A stretch of 64,000 nt of DNA. Origin: Mycobacterium sp. ACS4331. GTDB lineage: Bacteria > Actinomycetota > Actinomycetes > Mycobacteriales > Mycobacteriaceae. Position numbers and translations under genes: made by a program. The notes under the pieces are model-generated. The model had not been told where the DNA came from. It ran no database searches and worked only from the letters and a program-made list of their open reading frames with translations. The stretch is taken from contig NZ_LZHW01000042.1 of NCBI RefSeq assembly GCF_001667265.1, positions 1 to 64,000 of the forward strand, read 5' to 3'. Of this stretch, positions 63,126 through 64,000 are shown one piece after another; the first letter of the stretch is position 1, and each line of letters starts with the position of its first letter.

Positions 63126-63793
63126 TCGGTGGCCAATCCACCGAGGCCGATCTGTTCGCGCTGCCATTGCGCGAACTGAGTCAGACCGCGGCCCTGTTTC
63201 CCGGCCCGCCGCACCTCGTCCTGCAGTTCCGGCGTGCGCTGGTCCGGGCCACGGATCAGGCTGGCCAGGCTCGCGGACACCGCAGTCCCGTTGGCCGACA
63301 GCCAGCGGGTGGTCCAGGCCAGGATTCCGGTTCTCACCAGCAGCCATGTCGCGGCCTGCCGCAGCCCCGAGAAGTGGCCGTCGGCGAGCCGAGGCATCAA
63401 CCCGTAACTCGCGAGAAGCATTACCCCGCTGACCTTTTCGGGCTCAGCCAGCACATGACCGATCGCCATTCCGCCGCCCAGCGACAACCCACCGATCGCG
63501 TACCGGTCGAGACTGAGGGCATCAACGAACTCACCGGTGTAGTCGACGAGGTGCTGCTGGGTGGCCGGCCAGGGTGCGGGCGGACTCTCCCCGTAGCCGG
63601 GATGGTCGGGGGCCAGCACGCGGTGACCGTCGCGGGCGAGGTCGGCGCCGATGCCACCCCACGACAGCAGCGCACTGTCGACTCCACCGCCGTGCAGAAG
63701 CACGACCGTCGACTGCTGCGTTGGCCCCGGTTCCGGGACCCACTCCAGGTAGCTCACCCGGCCCCACGACACGGTCACGGTCCGCCGATTCAT
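62873..63793 (-). CDS. Alpha/beta hydrolase, putative
   Basis: A 306-residue alpha/beta hydrolase: [13 protein letters not shown] (oxyanion loop, about residue 35), DHPGYGES, nucleophile elbow [10 protein letters not shown] (GLSLGG, about residue 103), the acid in [12 protein letters not shown] and His in [11 protein letters not shown]. Substrate unknown. ATG 63793 overlaps the xerC stop, indicating coupling to the recombinase. Its last 250 bases lie opposite the M23 peptidase reading frame; the final about 15 residues are past the usual end of the fold. Confidence 0.86.
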   Translation of the reverse strand: MNRRTVTVSWGRVSYLEWVPEPGPTQQSTVVLLHGGGVDSALLSWGGIGADLARDGHRVLAPDHPGYGESPPAPWPATQQHLVDYTGEFVDALSLDRYAIGGLSLGGGMAIGHVLAEPEKVSGVMLLASYGLMPRLADGHFSGLRQAATWLLVRTGILAWTTRWLSANGTAVSASLASLIRGPDQRTPELQDEVRRAGKQGRGLTQFAQWQREQIGLGGLATDYTSRLGSVAPPVLLVHGSEDSAVPVARARAAAALIPDATLVEVPGAGHWVQRDAPARVLAAMTEFLSGLSRTGVDSNRPRGST

Positions 63794-64000
63794 GCCCGCG
63801 GGTGCGCCTGATCGTGCACGGCCCGGAGGCGGGCGACGGTGACGTGCGTATACAGCTGAGTGGTCGCCAGTGTCGAGTGGCCGAGCAGTTCCTGGACGAT
63901 GCGCAGGTCGGCGCCGCCCTCCAGGAGGTGCGTGGCGGCACTGTGCCGAAGCCCATGCGGGCCGAGGTCGGGTGCGCCGTCGACGGCCGACACGGTCTGG
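63790..64000 (-). CDS. xerC: Tyrosine site-specific recombinase XerC, C-terminal part (cut by window edge)
   Basis: The last about 69 codons of a tyrosine recombinase. The catalytic Arg is in [12 protein letters not shown] (HxLRH box), the His in [13 protein letters not shown] and the nucleophile Tyr in TTQLYTHV; the tail HDQAHPRA is typical of mycobacterial XerC (Rv2894c). XerC with XerD resolves chromosome dimers at dif. The N-terminal part lies beyond base 64000. Its stop overlaps the start of the alpha/beta hydrolase. Confidence 0.93.
   Translation of the reverse strand, partial: QTVSAVDGAPDLGPHGLRHSAATHLLEGGADLRIVQELLGHSTLATTQLYTHVTVARLRAVHDQAHPRA

Noticed and set aside
1..64000. Search for CRISPR arrays, tRNA/rRNA genes, IS elements, phage genes and cobalamin riboswitches
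   Set aside because: No regularly spaced repeats, cloverleaf-like gaps, transposase motifs or B12-box sequence were recognised; nearly all bases are covered by conserved chromosomal genes. The xerC fragment belongs to the core chromosome, not a mobile element.

Overview
The window is a GC-rich (roughly two-thirds G+C by eye) mycobacterial chromosome segment. The gene order infB-ylxR-nusA-rimP / proS-efpA-cobA-cobB-cobO-chelatase-GNAT-mqo / hydrolase-mtr / SDR-ALDH-amidotransferase-glnA4 / map / pbp / GNAT-ispG-rip1-dxr / rlmN / cdsA-frr-pyrH / amiC / tsf-rpsB / M23 peptidase / xerC follows the M. tuberculosis Rv2839c-Rv2894c backbone. Several insertions absent from that backbone (cbiMNQO, a GntR/permease pair, asnO-ngg, cobQ, an amine-oxidase operon) and proteins divergent from M. 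smegmatis point to a fast-growing Mycolicibacterium species. No rRNA, tRNA, CRISPR array, phage or IS element was seen. No gap between genes exceeds 300 bases; the longest, 62191-62447, holds the rpsB promoter and leader.

Layout. 1-3577: translation/transcription genes (infB 5' part, ylxR, nusA, rimP) divergent from a Tat-type lipoprotein and a ferritin-like protein. 3610-14137: a long minus-strand run, proS, efpA, cobalamin genes (cobA, cobB, cobO, ChlI/D-type chelatase), a GNAT and mqo. 14277-16716: lipase-like hydrolase and mycothione reductase. 16720-19671: CbiMNQO-type Co/Ni ECF importer with an ArsR-family regulator; with cobA/B/O and cobQ (31410-32900) this gives metal uptake plus corrin synthesis. 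19682-26418: GntR/FCD regulator, SDR, aldehyde dehydrogenase, class-I amidotransferase-fold hydrolase, GlnA4-type gamma-glutamyl ligase and a divergent EAT-type permease, best read as a gamma-glutamylated ethanolamine (or related amino-alcohol) catabolic unit. 26523-30109: asnO-ngg for the dipeptide osmolyte N-acetylglutaminylglutamine amide, behind a sigma-F-type promoter.

30111-43129: hydrolase-fold protein, lipoprotein, cobQ, map, thioesterase, DUF1707 protein, penicillin-binding lipoprotein, GNAT, then ispG-rip1-dxr (isoprenoid synthesis around a site-2 protease), and an MpaB-type oxygenase/TetR pair. 43226-51083: fasciclin lipoprotein, truncated SDR, MerR regulator, photolyase, small membrane protein, LysR-rlmN, and cdsA-frr-pyrH. 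51222-57979: SDR, then a minus-strand unit of two FtsX-type permeases, a MacB/LolD-like ATPase, an APC permease and a copper amine oxidase. 58070-64000: amidase AmiC, a frameshifted LLM-class oxidoreductase, tsf-rpsB with a strong terminator, an M23 peptidase whose 3' end runs antisense into a hydrolase gene, and the xerC 3' end.

Start codons were revised wherever a Shine-Dalgarno, a 4-base ATGA/GTGA overlap, or an obligatory N-terminal residue (Cys2 of AsnO, Met1-His2 of CbiM) decided them. Identifications rest on motif and gene-order recognition by eye; no database search was run.
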